Shown here: positions 1 through 11,606 of the stretch, in pieces
Layout: each line of letters opens with the position of its first letter
How positions within the stretch are numbered: the stretch's first letter is position 1
DNA from: Parelaphostrongylus tenuis
Taxonomy: Eukaryota > Nematoda > Chromadorea > Rhabditida > Metastrongylidae
Direction of reading: 5' to 3'
Assembly: GCA_019055375.1 (NCBI GenBank)
Contig: JAHQIW010007224.1
Coordinates: forward strand, 62,001-126,000
DNA length: 64,000 nt
The notes under the pieces: model-generated
Database searches by the model: none
What the model saw: only the letters and a program-made list of their open reading frames with translations
Told to the model about the DNA's origin: nothing
Made by a program: the position numbers and the translations under genes

Positions 1-1480
1 GCCTAATACAAAAATCCCCACTTCTTAGGCTATTGATTGATCACTATTAGTCTAGTGAAAATTTCTTTTAGGTAAAAAGGCAGGGAAACGAGAGCACATT
101 TCACAGAATGTAACTGCAGTTCGCACAAATCATAATCAGAAATAAAAATTTTTCGGAGAATAGGTGCTCTATCTCTTAAAAACAATTTCATAAAGATTTC
201 TCCCAGTAGTATTTAAAACTTTATGGTGATAAATTTTCCCCAGAATCAAAAATTCTGTATAAAAAACCAGTAAAAGGTAGTCTTTCTTTTACTTAGTAGG
301 ATCTGCTATGAAATTTCTTTCACGAAGCCAACTCAGCATAAAATTCGATATTTCTCAGAATATTGAATGACTACAAAAATGTAAATAAAAAAGAAGAAAC
401 GAATGTGATATTACAGCGAAATTACGTTTCCTTTCACGGGAATGTGGCTTTCTCTTTGGAACATAGGAGATATTTCGATACATGGGAGTTCTCTTTACTA
501 TAAGACTATTCATAAAAGAATCTACGTTATAATCCCAAAAATTTGCTGTAAAGTTGGAACAGCTTACTGCGAAAGGAAAATGTGATTCCCTTTTGAGTTA
601 TCACTTCGTACTTTCAGAAACTAAGCTCATTTTAAAGTCTCTAGTTCTCATGCTACTGAATAATTACTGATAATCTGAGGAAGAAGCTCTTTTGAAAGAG
701 GAAGGAAATCCGAGCACTTTCCACATAAATGCGACCTCATCCACGCCATTCTTGATAAAAAATGTGGACTGTCAACACAATACAGTATCCTTTCTACTAA
801 AAATATGTTTATAGAAGGCCATGCAATGACAGTCTGATTTTTTATCACGAGAAATTCTACTTAACATTGAAATTCTATTGCATAATACCAGAAAATCCAC
901 TATGGAACTGTAAAAACGCATTTCGGGAGCTAAACTTTATCTTTTTTTTCGTTAGGAGAATGTAATATAGAAGTCCTTTAACAAATTAAGCTTAGTGTAG
1001 GTCGGCATCTTTCAAGCCATCAAGGATAACAAAAATATAGATTAAAAAGAAAGAATAAAGTGTGATATGACAAGTGGAAGTAAGTTTGCTTCCAAAAGAT
1101 GTGCTTCTTTCGTTAGGTCATAGAATGTATTTCCGGCAAATGGACGTTTTCTTCGCCAAAAAACCCTTTATAGAAGTCTTTTTTGTGGTCCTTCATCACT
1201 TAATGCTGATAATGTGCCCTCAAGACCTTAGTCAACAAGTAAATTTATAGTTCCCTGGAAGCGCGTCATTATACGAACCCGCGCAGCCCTCCGTGGACGC
1301 CACGAGCGTGGCGTACGCTATGTACCGAAAACGGCACATGTGGTCGTCAAGGAGTTAAGTGTAAACAATAGCTTTACAAGAGCCACACGTGACAGAACAT
1401 TCATATTTGTCGAACCATTGATACGATAAAAATAAGACTGTAAAAATCCCTCATTCACTAAAATTCCGTAGATAAGAGTG
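1..1480. other. AT-rich stretch without recognisable gene
   Basis: No exon with nematode-like coding composition or conserved protein was found on either strand. Phrases such as short runs around TTTATAGAAGTC recur and look like decayed copies of the AT-rich dispersed repeat seen more clearly at 6405-6630 and 58735-58915, but I cannot set boundaries. A short GC-richer patch near 1260-1350 has no recognised content. Confidence 0.5.
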
Positions 1481-2044
1481 GTTCATCTTTGAGAGTGGTC
1501 TGTGCTGGAAAATGGGCATTCGTGTACATTTTTTTCCCCGGAATCATATTTTTCCTTACTTTTTTTTCCTTCTTCCACTTCAGTCAAATACTTTTTCCTC
1601 TAGAAATCATGAAACGCCGAAAAAGGCGCATGTTTGTCTGTCCTTTTTTGCAGAAATTTAATAGCTATTATCTATGGAATTTTGGAGTAAACCATTTTAT
1701 TGATGAACTAGAACAAGGATTGCTGAAAATCTTCTTATGGCTATCGTCTCGGTTGCTTTTGTCTTCATCCGAGCCACGATGATTCGAGTCCAGTGTCCAC
1801 AGTAGTGGATCTTCTCACGATGATAATCTTCGTGCCGGAAATTGGCATCCAAACGAATCGAATAGAGTGGACAACATCTCCATAGCGGAAATGGCATTGA
1901 GAGACGACGAATCGAGTGGGGTGGATCCATCGTACAAACGGATAAGCATCCTTAGCGTTGTCTTTTTATACAGCACTCCTGCCACACTGAGGTGACTTGT
2001 CCTCTCATCCGACACAAAGCCCATATGGACCTCAACAGATGTGC

Positions 2045-4850
2045 ACACATTCAGTACACGTGGTCCGGTATCACCTATCGGATGGTCAAGTGTTTCGAAC
2101 GGGTACCAGCAACACTTTCATTTTTCACCAATCGCTTGCAAGAGTAACCCAGTGGGAGATCCTCCTCGCTCTAAGGATTCGCTGAGCATCATATCTTTTT
2201 GCTCCGCTTTTCGTGAAGAAATCGGACCATCGGGTCGGTGTCCGGCTACCTGTCACCTGTCGTCCCGTTGACCGTCGAGTGACTCGAGCGGGTACCAGCA
2301 ACACTTCCGCTTTTCCCTATCGCTTGCGTGGTTCTACTAGTGACCCAGTGGGTCCTACTAGCTCTAGGGATTTTCTGAGCATCATATCTTTCTTCTATAG
2401 CTTTCGTGAGGAAATCGAACCATCTGGTCGGTGGTCTTCCTGTAGAGCGCTTCATGTCCCGAGGAATCCAGTCGGTAACGGCCCTCGTCCATCGATTGTC
2501 GTTAAAGCGCATCACGTGTCCGGCCCACCTTATTTTCGATATCCTGGCGTGTAGAACGGCGTCTCTAACTATCGCTCGTTGACGTAGGTCGGAACTTCGG
2601 ATCCTTTCTCCCATTTGCGAGATACGGGATATTCCTAGCATTGACCTTTCGGCACGCCAAGTGATCTTTCATCCTGCTTAGGTAGCGACCAGGTTTCTGC
2701 TGCAACGTTAGGGCAGGGATAATCGTCGAGTCGAAAAGGTGGGCACGGAGTCGGATGTTCTTTGTCCTCTTCACTACATCTCCGATGCTCTTGAACGTTC
2801 CCCAAGCCGCTCGTTTCCTCCTGCTCAACCTCTGGAGCTAGGTCGATCATCATGTTGATTTCACGACCTAGATAGACGTGAGTGGAGCATTCGGAGATTG
2901 TCGTTCCGTTGAGCGTCAATGGGGCGTTCAGAACACATCCGTTCCTTATGATCATCGTTTTCGTTAGATTCAGTTGAAGACCGATCTTTCCACAGGCGTT
3001 ATCGAAATCAGTCAACATTCGTTCCGCTTGGCTGATGTTTGGTGTTATGAGAATGATATCGTCAGCAAAGCGAAGATGGATTAATTGGGACCGTCAATTT
3101 TCACTCCCACATCGTCCCATCCTAATGTTCGCATGACGTTTTGTAGGGTGGCAGTGAATAGTTTTGGCGATATTGTATCGCCTTGTCGAACCCCTCTTCT
3201 TACGTCAATAGTGATATTGTTGTAGAATGGAGATATTCTGGTCGTGAAATCTGTATAAAGCTCACGAAGGATCATTATGTACCGAGTAGGGACGCCCTAG
3301 TTATCCAGAGCCTCTATAACCGCTTCTGTTTCCCTAAGTCAAAACTTTCTTCAGATCGATGAAAGTGAGACGAAGTGGTTGTTTGTATTGTTGTGAAACT
3401 TCAGTGAGTCTTGTGATCGTGTGGATGTGGTCTATGGTACTAAATCTTTTTCGGAACCCTGCTTGTTCGCATGGCTGTCCTTCGTCCAGTGTGCTGTCAA
3501 TCCTGTTTAGGATGACTCGAGTAAAGAATTTATAGACAACGGACAGCAAGCAGATTGGGCGATAGTTGCCTGTGTTGTGAAAGTCTCCCTTTTTGAAGAA
3601 CATTACGGTCTTGCTGGTTTCCATTGAATAGGGACCTCGCATTCTGACAGGTAGCGAGTGAAGAGCCGAGCCAGGGTGTCGATGAGAACTCGCGGTAGGT
3701 TCTTCAGGTATTCTGTTCTAATCCTGTGTGGACTGGGTGTTGTTCTGTTCTTCACCGACAATATAGCATGTCGGATTTCGGAAGGGAGGACCGGTGCAAC
3801 GACATATTCGTCCTCTTTCAATTTATATGGTGGTAGGAGGACATGGCTAGCGAAGAGATCCGAGTAATATTGGTGGATGATTTTCTCCTTAGCCCTTCTC
3901 GAAGCTGTAAGTGTCCCGTCAGGGTATCGGAGTGCAATCATCTTGGTCTTATAGTTGGCGAAGCCTCGCTGGGCTTTGCGAATGCTCTTCCCAGCTTCTG
4001 CCATAACTGCTGCTCTTCACTCTTTGAGGTCTTCTTTTATCGCTTTTCTGCAGCGTTTCGCAAGTTCGGACGTAAGGTTTCGGTTGCCTGTAGCTCGTGC
4101 GATTCCGCGTTGACGTATCAGCTCGAGTGTCTGCGGAGACAAGCGTCTCTTCGTGACCTTAGGGTTCTCGGCTTTTATAGGGCTAACGTGAAGATATTCA
4201 ACGAGTCGATCGTATTCTTCGTCAATGTTGTCGACAACGGTATCTTCCCAAGAGCCGACTAATGATTTGAATACATCCCAGTTTATGGTAGTTCTGGGAC
4301 TTCGTTGTTTGAATTTAGCTGCTTTCTCTCCTCTCTTCGAAAATCGGAATGTTGCGCGAAGAAGGCGATGGTCTGATCCTGTGTAGAACCTAGGAACAAC
4401 AGCGACATCGGTCAAGTAAAATCTTCGATTTACTATGATGTGATCTATTTCGTTATGGTACTCTCCATTGGGAGACTCCCACGTCCATCGCTGAGAAAGA
4501 GGCTTTTGGAATTGCGAGTTACCATGGATGGTTTGGGTCGTCGTGATAAAGTCGGATAGCCTCTCACGCTGTTCATTCCGTTCTAGTCCGTGGGTCCCTA
4601 TATGACGTTCTTCAGACGTTCTTCTAGGTCCAATTTTTGCATTAAAATCTCGCACAATTGGTTCGGTATGTGTTGGAAATGTGAACATCCGTCGAATGGT
4701 AGTCCATTGGATGCGGTGATTTTGGAACGGGTCCCGTATCCTAATTGTATTATCGATTCTGGCGTTTGTTGGTGTAAAGTATCGCCCGAACGCTATGGGA
4801 CTGGTCATTTTCTATCGACTCGACCTTCTAAGAGCAATTGCGCTGCAGAA
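2045..4850 (-). mobile_element. RTE-type non-LTR retrotransposon, degenerate, 5'-truncated
   Basis: Read on the minus strand this is the second half of an APE endonuclease followed by a reverse transcriptase. Visible landmarks are a DFNAKIG box near 4625-4650 (preceded by R where the family has G), SDHRLLRATF near 4370, NYRPICLLSV near 3540-3570, GVRQGDTISPKLF near 3165-3210, and the catalytic FADD box near 3058-3073. The protein then runs to a C-terminal region with TRWFDFLTKAIEERYDA near 2400. The reading frame is broken several times between 3018 and 4004, and the start of the endonuclease is missing, so the copy is dead. Family RTE is inferred from motif order and the APE-RT layout; other APE-RT clades are possible but less likely. 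Confidence 0.9.
2101..2440 (-). repeat. Tandem duplication of the RTE 3' end
   Basis: Two units of about 190 bases (about 2101-2250 and 2291-2440) share GGTACCAGCAACACTT, the following CGCTTGC, the TGAGCATCATATCTTT stretch and the segment CGTGA(A/G)GAAATCG. On the minus strand this is the last part of the RTE reading frame and its 3' region, so the element carries a duplicated tail. Confidence 0.75.
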
Positions 4851-5169
4851 TTCTTCGTGTGTGGTTTATTGATTTGTTATTGACTTTGCCAGATTCATCG
4901 ATCGTTTTTGGTTCTTCGTTCGAGGTCGGAAATTTTGAATTATGTTACTTGTTTTGCTGAAAATGCGAAATGATCACGGACGACTTTCGATGGAGCCAGC
5001 CACATTTGGTGAATGCTTCGGAGATCGTTCTCATCCGAACGCCCTTGCCCTTCACAATCACTGTCTCTGAGTGGAATCCACCTTCTAACATTCAGAAGTG
5101 TTTGCCTTTTCACGTCTAGGAAGTATGGGTCAAATCCTGAAGTCATTGAACACAAAAAAAAGGATAAAA

Positions 5170-5470
5170 GGATTAAGGATAAAGCTTGCGGCGTCGATCA
5201 ATCCCTGAGGGATGCGTCATGCATTTGACTTCAATTTCTAACTTCGTTTGAGGTGATTGAATGCATATGTGGCCTTTACAATGACTCGCGGTGGCCTCCC
5301 GCTGAACCGAGTCAGTGCTGCTTATCCTCCTAGAGAAGTCTGAGACCAGTCTGGTACCAATTTACCGACCCCGGAGGGATGGATGGCTTGGTGAGCCATG
5401 AGCGCGAGATCGAACCATTGACCTCGTGTGCGACGCAGAGCACCTCTAACCATTGCGCCACATGCGCTCT
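5170..5470 (-). mobile_element. SINE-A, tRNA-derived
   Basis: First of about ten copies of one SINE. On the minus strand it begins GAGCGCATGTGGCGC with an A-box-like AATGGTTAGAGG, then a B-box-like GGTTCGATCTC, and ends in a short tandem tail made of CTTTATCC units (read on the plus strand as repeated GGATAAA). The head is tRNA-derived by box spacing; no intact tRNA is present. Confidence 0.85.
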
Positions 5471-5734
5471 GAACATTCAAATCTTTGAATCTTTGAACAC
5501 AAAAAAAGCCACAATGAAATTTTTAAAACCCGGAAGCGCCAACTTATGGTGTATTTTAGCAACGGCTCTTACTATGGTGTTCGATTGAGAGTCATTGGCT
5601 TCATTCAATGTTCTCATTCAATCATTTACGATCGCTAATTCAAATGTCCTTTTCGTAGCCCTGACAATTCATCAATGGGGATGATGTCCGTCTCATCGAC
5701 TGTTTTCGAACCTCCTTTCAAGCATTAAAAAGGT

Positions 5735-6060
5735 TTTTTTATGCTAGACGGCGACAAATTTAGAACCGATCTCATTCGTTGGACAGGAACTTTTCATACG
5801 AGTATTGGTAGTCATTCGAAAGCTTGAATCAGTGGCTAAAACCCTAGGTAGTCGGTTTTTCAAGACAGCCTTTTATAGCGCTGTAAAATCGAAAAAAGAT
5901 TGTGTTTCACACGATTACGTGTTTTCTTTTGCGTATCTCGCTTATAATTCGTAGGACAAAGCTCCTTCCTCGGAGTGTCACTACTCATTTGATGGCACAA
6001 GTTTCGAAGAATTCAAAAATATGTTCTTAATTTGGGAAAGCTCTTTGATAGCGCTGTAGG
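5735..6060. repeat. AT-rich dispersed repeat (family R2)
   Basis: Shares GACGGCGACAAATTTA, CTCATTCG(T/C)TGGACAGGAAC and the CTTTTATAGCGCTGTAAAAT stretch with copies at 6405-6630, 14985-15180, 15480-15650, 58115-58360 and 58735-58915. No coding capacity. Boundaries are approximate. Confidence 0.6.
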
Positions 6061-6404
6061 AGAAAGAAAACATTTGTGCTTCCAATCTCGCTGGACAGAG
6101 ATCTTTTCTTGGATTTTAGTAATCATTCAATGTCGCCTGTTCCCGTGATTCCAACGTTGTGCTTATTTTGTGGAAATACCGTTTAGGCAGGGGAAATCAA
6201 TCGATTTCTACATTTTCGACGACCTTGTTTACCAGCTAATTCACGGGGCGGGGCAGAGGCGATCGATCAATCGCGTTTGAAATATTATTATTCAATTGAG
6301 TATTTTTTCACCGCATCGGCACAAACTTCAAATAAAAACCTATCAGTCTAAACTACGAAAAATTTTCTAAAATCTGATATGCTTTTCATGCTTCCACTGA
6401 TTTA

Positions 6405-6630
6405 TTCGCGCTAATAAAAATGAAGGCGAAAGGCGAGTGTGAAACAGAATCTTATTTTGGGTTTTACGGCGTTATAAAAGGACGTTTCGAAAAACGGGCT
6501 ACGTGGAGCTCTAGCGAAGGATTTAAGCTTTCGAATCATTACAAACATTCCTGTGAAAGGTTCCTGTCCAGCGAATGAGATTGGTTTATAAATTTGTCGC
6601 CGTCTAACATATAAGCTCTCAATAAACTTC
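6405..6630. repeat. AT-rich dispersed repeat (family R2), opposite orientation
   Basis: Inverted relative to the 5735 copy, with the same sequence blocks (AAGCTTTCGAAT, GTCCAGCGAATGAGAT, TTTGTCGCCGTCTA). Together the two form a wide imperfect inverted pair around 5735-6630. Confidence 0.6.
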
Positions 6631-6654
6631 AAACATTAGATTTAGCCTGCGAGA

Positions 6655-6925
6655 ATGTTTAGAGGTACGTTTTGGCGGCGACGCCCGCTTCATCAGTGGC
6701 CCACGACCCACGCTGGACCCTTCAGTCGATGGATAACGGGTGGTGGTAAATCTACAGAATTCCATCTCCAAAAAAATGATGATATTACAGGATCACGTGT
6801 CATCAGCATAAATAACGTCTCCTCACCCCTGCCATAAAATGAGAGAGGGGGGGGGGGTTCAGTGTGGGGCGTGGGCCACTGATGAAGCGGTCAACACCAC
6901 GGAAACGTCAACAATCTCGAAAAGG
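6655..6925. mobile_element. Foldback/MITE with long terminal inverted repeats
   Basis: GCTTCATCAGTGGCCCACG near 6685 is mirrored by CGTGGGCCACTGATGAAGC near 6870-6892. The interior is about 150 bases with a G-run (about 6847-6857). No reading frame. Confidence 0.75.
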
Positions 6926-7249
6926 CTCTAAACATTGTGGCAGACTTCGAGTAAGCTCATCTCTGCTCCATCTTTGATGATATTTCAAATAGGCGCTACC
7001 TCATGAACATCAAAGTTTGGATTCGAAACTTGAAGCCAAACAATGCAATTTCATGTTTCGAAATCTTCGAAGATTGAACAAACCTCAAACATTCATATAG
7101 TGAGAATGCAAGGAAATTCAAGCCATGAATATTTACTATAGAATGCCCATGTAATTCTCACGAATGACGACGAATTCCTCCATTGGTTTCGTGTGAGATC
7201 CTCTTGAAAGTTTGATCATCCCAATCTGGCGAGAGTTTCATCATTTCTT

Positions 7250-7258
7250 CTATTTCAG
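7250..7258 (+). promoter_or_regulatory. Likely spliced-leader acceptor of the first TMEM86-like gene
   Basis: CTATTTCAG sits 7 bases before the start codon at 7266 with no in-frame exon upstream. This matches the nematode 3' splice consensus and is best read as a trans-splice acceptor (inference). Confidence 0.6.
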
Positions 7259-7265
7259 TAGTGGA

Positions 7266-10200
7266 ATGAATACGTCGAGTCCGGCTCGGCTGCTTGCCAT
7301 CTATGGTGGCACGACATTCCTTGTCTACATCGAGACAAACGGTTTTGTCAAGGTACTATTGTTCTTATTATATATTAGATTGTGTGAAAAGTTCGTGCCG
7401 TTTTGGTTTTTTTGATATGATTTTTACAAGGGAATATGCATGATTTTGATATCGTTCGAATGCGCATTTTCTTGCGAACATTTCGGTTACCAAATTGCCT
7501 ATACTTGCTTCGAGATGGATCTTTCTTGGGAACAAATTCGCTTGCTACTTCCGCACGAACGGCGCGTAGGGGAAAATGTCTGTGAAGCGGCGCGCAAGAT
7601 GAACGGAGCTTGGGGCGATGATAAGGTTGCAGAAAGGACGGCCAGGAAGTGGTTGGCGAAGTTCTGAGCTGGAGAGAACAGTCTGGACGATCAGTCGCAC
7701 TCGGGCCATCCATAGGAAGTCGATCGTCAGTGTGACCTTGAGATGGCGGAAGAGAATCCCGCTCTGACTAGCCAAATGTTAGCCGAATAGTTCGATTATT
7801 GCTTCAAGACCATAGCTAACATTCTGCATGAAGTGAGTAAGGTCTTAAAGAAGTCAAAGTGGCTGCCACATGAATTGGCGGAAGTCTAGAAGCCGTTGCT
7901 TTCTGCAGCCGGATCATCGCCCCCAAGCTCCATTAATCTTGCGCCCCGCTTCACGAGAATTCTCCCCTACACCCCATTTCGTGCACGAGTAGCAAGCGAA
8001 TTTCTTCGCGAGACAGCTTCATCCTGAAAAAAGCATAGGCAAATTGTATACCAAAATGTTCGAAAAGAAATTTGCAGTTAACGACACCAAAATTATGCAA
8101 TTTCACTGCAAAATCACGTTAAAATGAAAACGGACGGCGCGAACTTCTTGCGCAACCTACTAGATGCTTCAGCTGTGAATAACAGAATAGGCGATATCTT
8201 GATCATTGATGTTTCAGTTCGTAGAGGATCTAGATGAATGATTTTACATGTTGTCAACACAGTGTGTCCTGTAATGATAACTCCACATTCAGAGTTCACC
8301 TCCATTTCTGCTGAGTGTACCGATACTCGGACTTTCATTGCTTACGCTCACAACAAACATGGCTGCAGAGCCAAGGTTCAAAACCTCGGCATCATTTGCT
8401 GTATTGGGTTAGTTTTTCTTCTTGAATTTAATCTCTCAGTAAAATTCCTCATTTTCTTATTTAAGCAAAACACGAGGTGTTACAATAAACTTTAATCGAC
8501 AGCTGACGTTTCGGCAGTTCGCCTTTTTCAGAGCCCGGAAAGGTTAAAATGTCCGCAATCCAATCAGTAAATAAGCAATTAAAACTGATTGGATTGCGGA
8601 CAATTTGACCTTACCAGGCTCTGAAGAAGGCGAACTGCTGAAACCTCGGCTCTCGGATAAAGTTTATTGTAACACCTCGTGTTTGGGTTAAAGAAGAAAA
8701 TCAGGAATTATATTGAAGCATGCCGAGGTTTAGTCACTCAGTTTAGAAGAGATTAAGCTGTAGTTGGTGTTTACCAATTCTTGAAGAGATCGCCACGCAT
8801 TCGGCTTCATAAGGCGTTGTAGAGGTATCATGCCATTCGTTTCGAATGTTTCCTTAAGATCACGCTCAAATTTCAACATGTCCTATAGTTATTTTCGAGC
8901 CAAGCATGTCGCCTGTCTTGGGCACTAATGCAGTGCAATATTTGTGTTTCGGCCTTGCAACCTCGTCAGTTGCACGGTGCCTTTCGTCTTGAGCCAAACC
9001 TCTCGGGAGAACCCTTTACATAGAGTGACCCAAATTCATGGCTCAAAAATGATTATCAGGCATATTGAAATTTGAGCGTCGTCGTAAGCAAACACTCAAA
9101 ATGATAGTATGATATTTCACGAACACCAGCCAAGAGCATCCAGTGTACAAGACTGCCCGTATAGCGATTTCTATCACTTGAAGGCGCGTGTAATTATTAC
9201 GTCTGTGGTTCCTCTATGTGAGTGGGTTTTCCCCCAAGAGGGATTGGCTCAGACCAAGGGCATCGTGCAACTGACGAGACTGCAAGTCCGAAACACGTGT
9301 AATGCACTGCATCAGTGCCCATAAACCACATACATGGCTCAAAAATGATTATCAGGCACGTTGCAGTGGGCATATCTCCAACCTGCCCGACACTTTGCAT
9401 CGACTTACCGATGAATGAATTGGTAGTGCCTCTCACCCAGACAAGTTCGGTAACGGTTTTTCGACCCTTGAGAGATTCACCAAGTTCCATTGCTCTGGCT
9501 TTTCATCGTGGCTGGGTGGCCTCCTTGGGTGTCGACCCTCATATAATCTACACTATGGGCTAAATCTTTACCAGAGTCGGCAAATGTGAAATGGCTGGAT
9601 AATCTCTGTCTCTTAACGATGGCTGTGAGTAAATCTATGCCCGGGCAGGGTTTTGAAATCCCCGTAGGATGTTTCTTGGGCGACTTTGTGTCGCGACGGA
9701 GGTGGATGGAGTTTAGTGATGCTTTCTCATCTAGCTGGATATGAGCACGATTATAAGTGACACATACGATGTTTTGCAGCCTTTTCACGATATTTGCTCA
9801 CCCAGTCTTCCTGGTCATACGCGTTCATGGGCTATCTGTTGGTGTCTCTCGCAAATATCATCTACTGTTACTCGTTCAGGTACTCTATGAGATCTTTCGT
9901 TGAATACGTCCTATTACTTGGCTGTCATTTTCTTTAGAGGCTTTTTTACGGTTTTTCAAAAGCCTTTTATAGCTCTCAAATTCGTTCATGGTCAAAAGAA
10001 TTGACGGTAGTTTCAACTGGATATCTTTTACTGCTTTTCTACTATTGCTTCGCTGACTTACTGATGTCAATACCATCGTTGGTTTTGCTACTGATGGCTG
10101 CAATGGCGACGTCTTGTGTTAATATCGTAGGTGCAGGATCAGTGTGTCAGTATGGTCATGTCAGTGACTATGATGCTGGTCAGGTACGCTGAGGTTTCTA

Positions 10201-11606
10201 TGTACAGTTCCGTCATCTCAATCCTTTTTTCAACCTAGGACAAAGTATTTTTCTCTTTTCTTCCGACTTTCACTAGCCACTAGCTTGAATCTTGGCGACC
10301 TTAATGCTCTGATAACATATTTTGAGCATCTCATGAGGTCTTCTGTGGCACTCATATAGCACAAGACACGTGTTTCGATTACAGCCTCGTCAGTTGGTAC
10401 GGCGACTTTCGGTTCAGTTAGTTCCACTGGGAGATTTCCCCTACATAGAGGAACCGACGCTGCGACGCTGAAATATTTACACGCTCCGTTAAGTGAAGAA
10501 ACCACCCAATAGGTAGTGTTGTACACTCGATTGTTCGAGGCTGGTAAAACATGATTGCCATACCTTTCTTTTCGAGTGTTTTTGATGCATCGCTGGAAAC
10601 AGTTTAATCCCTCCTCTGTGCAGTGGAGATCTCCCGCGGAACTGACTTAAGCGAAAGACAGTAGGCAACTGATGAGGCTGTAATGCCGAAACACGTGTCT
10701 TGCATTGTATAAAAGCCATAAAAGACGTCAGAAAAGTCTCAAAATATCTTATCAGATTATGTTGTCTTGAGCAAAGTCTCAAAAAAGTCAAAAGGAAAGA
10801 TTCCAGAACTACGTTTATTTCCTTGAAAGGCTATCTTAGTGCACTATAGCAGCGAAAAGAGATTGAGTTTCACTTGGCGCGCATGATCGCGCTTATTTTC
10901 GTTATTTATTCAAAGTTTTTTTCTCCTTCTCATCGAAATTTCTGGGTTTTCCGTATCAGAATTGTCGAAGGAACTTTGTTATATCGTTCTATAAACTTAG
11001 ACTTTTATTTTCATTCTATATTGCCAAATAAACCTTATATGAAGCTCAAGCCCAATCCTAGGAGTGCGAAATGTAGCATTTTTCGCTCTTCCAGCGCTCT
11101 ATGAAGACCTTCTGAGAAAAAGAGTTTAGCTTCAGAATTACTCAAGGTTATGCCATCAAATAACTATTAAAGTTCTCTTAAAAGACAATCCACAAACTCT
11201 ACTGAGCAAAAAATTTGCTCGAGTGTTAAAAGAGTTCTTATATTCGCTGCTACTGCACTCTCAGAAGGCCTTTTTGGAAACCAAGTAAACTATCAAATGT
11301 GCCGCGATTTGAGCTATCAATGCTATCGATAGTCTGGAGGAAAAGCGAAAAAGAAAGTGAAAAAAGACTCGGGGTTACGAAAAATACCGATTCCTTTCAC
11401 AAATGTTCTCAGAAAGAATGCCGTTAATTCGCGAAATTTAGGCATCCTACATTCGGCTCGTTGGCACATTAGTGCATACTGCTGCCAGTTCTTTGGTGGT
11501 ATTGAATTTGTTCGGTGAAAGAACCGAGACTCTCTTGTTTGCGTCAAGGATTCTGTTCTACGTTGCACAAGGTCTTCTGTTTCTCGCCAATGAAAGGACT
11601 TTTTGA
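7266..11606 (+). CDS. TMEM86/YhhN-like multi-pass membrane protein, copy A
   Basis: Five exons: 7266-7352, 8293-8407, 9780-9879, 9973-10183, 11442-11606 (678 nt, 225 aa), all with GT/AG borders and consistent phases. The protein is almost all hydrophobic segments (about 7-8): one in exon 1 (LLAIYGGTTFLVY), one in exon 2, one in exon 3 (FMGYLLVSLANIIYCY), two in exon 4 and two in exon 5. It ends SRILFYVAQGLLFLANERTF. The layout, the GY...N..Y segment and the terminal SR...YVAQ motif resemble TMEM86/YhhN lysoplasmalogenases, ER-membrane enzymes that cleave lysoplasmalogen vinyl-ether bonds. Family residues are changed: the GD pair of the third segment reads RY, and the H of the H..Y motif is N, so catalysis is doubtful. 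Copy B at 12843 has the same exon phases and nearly the same exon lengths. Introns hold a foldback mariner, a MITE and two hammerhead-bearing foldbacks. Gene structure is firm; family assignment is tentative. Confidence 0.8.
7378..8165. mobile_element. Foldback mariner relic in intron 1 of copy A
   Basis: The left arm encodes a mariner transposase N-terminus on the plus strand (about 7515-7665: DLSWEQIRLLLPHE, then AARKMNGAWGDDKVAERTAR and WLAKF). The right arm (about 7910-8050) carries the same 5' segment on the minus strand. Outer ends are inverted: AAAAGTTCGTGCCGTTTTG near 7387 against CGGACGGCGCGAACTTCTTG near 8130. No catalytic domain is present, so it is non-autonomous. Confidence 0.8.
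8430..8735. mobile_element. MITE family F1, copy 1, with hairpin core
   Basis: Long terminal inverted repeats of about 100 bases: AACACGAGGTGTTACAATAA at about 8467 is mirrored at about 8663-8683, and the arms meet at ATCCAATCAG. Each arm has the GGCTCTGAAGAAGGCG...GCCGAAACGTC core (8500-8536 minus, 8617-8650 plus). It lies in intron 2 of copy A, starting about 25 bases past the donor. A second copy is at 47345-47815. Confidence 0.85.
8933..8975 (-). ncRNA. Hammerhead ribozyme core, E1 left arm
   Basis: Minus-strand order: helix I GTGCAA, box CTGACGA, helix II GGTT-GCAA-GGCC, GAA, helix III region ACACAAAT, cleavage-site A, helix I partner TTGCAC. Helix I pairs 6 of 6. Helix III has lost its palindrome here, so activity may be weak. 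Prediction from consensus only. Confidence 0.6.
9265..9307 (+). ncRNA. Hammerhead ribozyme core, E1 right arm
   Basis: Order: GTGCA, CTGACGA, helix II GACT-GCA-AGTC plus an extra C, GAA, palindromic ACACGTGT, A, then TGCAC. Helix I pairs GTGCA/TGCAC after one A-A mismatch next to the core. Sense-oriented in the intron of the host gene. Confidence 0.6.
10362..10396 (-). ncRNA. Hammerhead ribozyme core, E2 left arm
   Basis: Minus strand: CAA, CTGACGA, degraded helix II (GGCTGTAATC), GAA, ACACGTGT, C, TTG. Helix I is only 3 bp and helix II pairs poorly, so this arm is probably decayed. Confidence 0.5.
10665..10703 (+). ncRNA. Hammerhead ribozyme core, E2 right arm (complete)
   Basis: Helix I GCAA, box CTGATGA, helix II GGC-TGTAAT-GCC, GAA, palindromic ACACGTGT, cleavage-site C (GUC triplet), helix I partner TTGC. 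All invariant core positions are present. It is in the sense strand of the TMEM86-like copy A intron 4. Confidence 0.7.

Larger units (their letters stand above)
8828..9360. mobile_element. Hammerhead-bearing foldback element E1
   Basis: Non-coding inverted-repeat element in intron 2 of copy A. Outer arms share the GCTCAAATTTCAA and CGAGCCA(A/C)GCATG blocks of the family; the right arm reads CATGGCTCAAAAATGATTATC near 9330-9350. Each arm has one hammerhead core, listed separately. A second family-type arm end occurs at 9035-9100, suggesting nesting or internal rearrangement. Confidence 0.75.
10305..10765. mobile_element. Hammerhead-bearing foldback element E2
   Basis: Lies in intron 4 of copy A. 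Left end CTGATAACATATTTTGAG near 10309, right end CTCAAAATATCTTATCAG near 10737-10754. No reading frame. Both arms carry a hammerhead core pointing outward. Confidence 0.8.

Noticed and set aside
8381..8392. Twelve-base match between copy A exon 2 (AAACCTCGGCAT) and the outer end of MITE F1
   Set aside because: The exon codes for a residue run aligned with copy B, so the element probably begins after the donor; the match is likely coincidence.
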